From: Theodoxus fluviatilis
Lineage: Eukaryota; Mollusca; Gastropoda; Cycloneritida; Neritidae
DNA length: 22,938 bases
Assembly: GCA_034096865.1 (NCBI GenBank)
Contig: JAWQFJ010016586.1
Location: 27,501 to 50,438, forward strand
Reading direction: 5' to 3'
Shown here piece after piece: positions 20,491 to 22,938 of this stretch. Every line of letters begins with the position of its first letter. Positions within the stretch are counted from its first letter, which is position 1. Made by a program: the position numbers and the translations under genes. The notes under the pieces were generated by a model, which saw only the letters and a program-made list of their open reading frames with translations, did not search any database and was not told where the DNA came from.

Positions 20491-20512
20491 ATTTAACAAT
20501 CCAATGTTAAAT
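20491..20512. repeat. 8-bp perfect stem-loop
   Basis: ATTTAACA (20491-20498) pairs with TGTTAAAT (20505-20512), with a 6-nt loop. It is the rightmost of the hairpin series in the insertion. Confidence 0.55.
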
Positions 20513-22323
20513 TAAATTCCAAACTTCCCCAAAAATCCGGAACGCTAGGAAACATCAATCCCCACAGAAAGATTTTTCCCGTCCCTTTCCACAGACCCTT
20601 TAGCTAAGTTACTCAAAACGAAGCCACAACAACACCCTTCCCTTGTCTGAATATTAATGAGCCAAACCCCCGCTAGCCAACCCCCTCTTCCCCTTGCTCT
20701 GGCGTACTTCCGCCCAAACTGCACAAGCCAGAAACAATGAGAAGTATTCAGACGCACGCAAACTCACTTTGACGCGCTCCTTTCTCGCACGACAATCCTG
20801 TTCAATACAAGCTCCCGTGAGCGATGAAGCAGATGCCGAATATCAAGCGAAGAAAGATGAAAAAAGGTTTTCTCTTACCCTTTTCGAAGTCCAGACCACT
20901 CGCAGTCCAGAAACACGCCAATCCTGACATAGCACAACCCGACCCAACCAAGCCAAAGTTACACCAACCCAAACCTCACAAAAAATGGCACACGACCCAC
21001 TACCCCTTCCCTTTCAGTCCGTCGAAAGTATACAGTCCCGAGCACAGTGCTCAGACAAGTCCCAGAAGGTTGCCGGTAGTACAAGAAGAAGCATGCTCCC
21101 AAGCGTCTCTGCGTCGTGGCGACGAGTAGGCGACCATGCCCCGCTCCCGTCCTGAGGTGTCCACTGACAACGAGCACCGCACTCGCTAACCAGTCAGTAA
21201 AGTCGGAAAGTCCATTCCGAAGCAGTGGGAATCTCCCCGGTCATCAGTACGAGTGCGAGAAATTCCATCCTACAGGAGAATCAGTTCATTTCTCACACTA
21301 TGCTCATTATATGTCTCTACAACCCTCGGCTGCGCATTTTCACCGCCTCGCGCGAGTGATAGACGCTAGCGTTCCTGACCGTCCCCACCTCTACACTGTC
21401 CCTTCTCTCTGACAGTTAGGCCACAACTTGTGGACTTCAACACCAGTCCATCGGTGTTTTTGTTAGACCCCAAAATATAGCACACAGCTAGTCATAACGA
21501 AGATTGTAACTCCCAGAGTTACTGAAGAAAGAGTACTTGCACATTTGCCTTTGCCACCGTTGAGGATGAGCACACCGAGTGCTCCCGCCGTATTCGCCGA
21601 TTTCGACGCTGGGCGCGCGTCGACGTAGGTAGAGTTCTCGCTAACCCCAACCAGGAGGCAGGTAATTGCGGAATGCAATAGTAGAAACAACAGAGCGGAT
21701 AATGCTCGTATGTTGCAGTATCAGCAGTTTGGCCTGGAAAACACAAACGAGTGCCTAATGAGAAACTACGCCTTCTCCCCCTAAAATTATCACAGAATTT
21801 GATTCAACAAGAAGTGATGCACTTCTGCCCGAATGCTTACTTGAAAAACTAGCCCGCACCAGCAAGTGAGTTGAATTTTACCATTCCCTGCTCACGAATT
21901 GAATTACAATTTCACGCCTTAACGGAGATAGGCATTTCCCCAACCTTCCCTCAAAGATTTAGTTCAGTTCTGAGATACAATTCACTCATGCACAATGTAT
22001 GACCTTTTTCCCGCCTTAACCAAATGGTCAATTTTCCCAAGGCAAAAGAATTGTCGCAAATCGTACGTTACCTCATAGACCCTCAGGCCGTGGTCCTCCC
22101 ATAAGCATACTTTCCTCAGTCTCAACCAAAGGCTCTCTTTCCACTCTCGCGGCTGACCCACCATAGGCCCCCAACGACGAGATTTCTCAGCAAAGCGAAA
22201 ACGACTTTGCTCGCCACCCCGTGGCTCCCAGTTGGCAGCGCTAATCGCTCACACAACCGCTTCATCCGACCGATTGAATACGTCTGATCAGACACACGCT
22301 GTCAGACCTGACGTTAACTTCGT

Positions 22324-22410
22324 CACGTGATTAACTCCCAATCACAGCTCGTTAATTTTCGCGCCCCTTGACCATCTTCCAATCATCGCCCTGCTAATTT
22401 TCGCGCCCCT
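22324..22410. promoter_or_regulatory. Duplicated CCAAT + E2F-like module with E-box
   Basis: An E-box CACGTG (22324-22329) is followed by two copies of the same layout about 42 bp apart: CCAATCA at 22338-22344 and 22379-22385, each followed by TAATTTTCGCGCCCC at 22353-22367 and 22395-22409. TTTCGCGC fits the E2F consensus and CCAATCA fits NF-Y. Direct duplication of an enhancer module is common in LTR U3 regions. Position near the right end suggests it drives minus-strand transcription; binding itself is unproven. Confidence 0.5.
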
Positions 22411-22621
22411 CAGATCCGTGTCGAATAGAGTGTAAACCCCGCGGAACATTCCAATGCACCCCTCGACCCACCAAATAATCCCCCGAGGTGACTCGGTCTT
22501 TCCCGCTGTACGAACTATCTGTCGCATTGCGGCAAAACGGTATCTGAGCACGTAGTGTTCGATGCGATCTCACGCACTGACATTTACTGTACACATCACC
22601 CATAAGTCGCATCTTGCGACA

Positions 22622-22938
22622 GTGGTGGTGGTGGAGATAGTGGTGGTACTGGTGATGGTGGTGGAGATAGAGGTGGTACTGGTGGTGGTGGTGGAGATAG
22701 TGGTGGTACTGGTGGTGGTGGTGGAGATAGTGGTGGTACTGGTGGTGGTGGTGGAGATAGTGATGATACTGGTGGTGGTGGTGGAGATAGTGGTGGTACT
22801 GGTGGTGGTGGTGGAGATAGTGGTGGTACTGGTGGTGGTGGTGGAGATAGTGATGATACTGGTGGTGGTGGTGGAGATAGTGGTGGTACTGGTGGTGGTG
22901 GTGGAGATAGTGGTGGTACTGTGGTGGTGGTGGATAGT
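22622..22938. repeat. 30-bp GGT-rich minisatellite, right block
   Basis: This block resumes with GTGGT plus bases 18-30 of the interrupted unit, then has unit starts at 22640, 22670 and so on to the window end. It uses the same unit types as the left block, including the rare GAGGTGGTAC variant seen at 19621 and 22670. The final unit (22910-22938) has small deletions, perhaps array decay or an assembly edge. Confidence 0.95.

Larger units (their letters stand above)
19788..22621 (-). mobile_element. 2,834-bp insertion, probable long solo LTR
   Basis: The ends are TGTCGCA (19788-19794) and TGCGACA (22615-22621), so it starts TG and ends CA with a 7-bp inverted repeat, the usual form of an LTR. 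It splits one unit of the 30-bp minisatellite: 17 bases remain left and 18 right, exactly one unit plus a 5-bp duplication, GTGGT. Five-bp duplications are typical of LTR integrases. Minus-strand transcription is suggested by a duplicated CCAAT/E2F-like module near the right end and by an AATAAA with GU-rich DNA downstream near the left end. No gag, protease, reverse transcriptase or integrase is present, and the two ends are not copies of each other, so this is one LTR, not a whole element. At 2.8 kb it is long for an LTR. A non-autonomous DNA transposon with short ends is the alternative. Confidence 0.6.

Noticed and set aside
20824..21412. Plus-strand open frames (101 and 98 codons) in the insertion
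   Set aside because: Low-complexity Lys/Pro/His composition from C/A-rich DNA and non-ATG start for the second; no domain, and most signals point to minus-strand transcription.

Overview
This is animal genomic DNA, probably from a mollusc and possibly a marine gastropod. It contains long introns, GT-AG exon boundaries, abundant GA/CT/GT microsatellites, a tRNA-derived SINE-like block and several non-autonomous mobile elements. The species call is inference from repeat style; no sequence here proves it.

The only gene I can support is the 3' end of one plus-strand gene. Its exons at 25-219, 3288-3420, about 4025-4167 and 11025-11650 encode a Ser/Asp/Pro-rich, disordered cytoplasmic tail. Exon 25-219 carries a Lys-Glu-Val-Ser-Phe core that fits the RVxF PP1-docking pattern and resembles the CM3 (RRVTF) motif of vertebrate delta-1 protocadherins. 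The tail ends in an acidic segment, SGSYTISPDDLRQDMDD, and then Asp-Ala-Val-Val. I therefore call it a protocadherin-like cell-adhesion receptor; no extracellular cadherin repeats or membrane segment lie in the window. The exon at 4025 can be read in two frames. The stop at 11648-11650 is followed by 67 more open codons in the same frame. A long AT-rich 3' UTR follows, with several AATAAA signals between 12351 and 15041.

Introns fill 220-3287, 3421-4024 and 4168-11024. They hold a GA microsatellite, a 51-bp minisatellite (5550-5735), a 24-G run and a few palindromes, but no convincing nested gene.

From 15480 onward the window is mobile and repetitive DNA. In order: a minus-strand SINE-like block (about 15500-15793); a 56-bp tandem array with a three-unit higher-order pattern, enclosed by 16-bp inverted repeats (15791-16248); a 1,627-bp element (17221-18847) with imperfect inverted termini, TACGCA-rich subterminal DNA and a 6-bp ATAAGG target-site duplication; and a 30-bp GGT-rich minisatellite (about 19261-19787, resuming at 22622-22938) split by a 2,834-bp insertion at 19788-22621.

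That insertion is the most striking object. It has TGTCGCA...TGCGACA ends, and the phase of the interrupted minisatellite gives exactly a 5-bp duplication. Near its right end it has a duplicated CCAAT/E2F-like module. On the minus strand it shows an AATAAA in the loop of a perfect 9-bp stem, followed by GU-rich DNA, plus a dense series of other hairpins. Together these point to an unusually long solo LTR on the minus strand, although no retroelement protein is present to confirm it.
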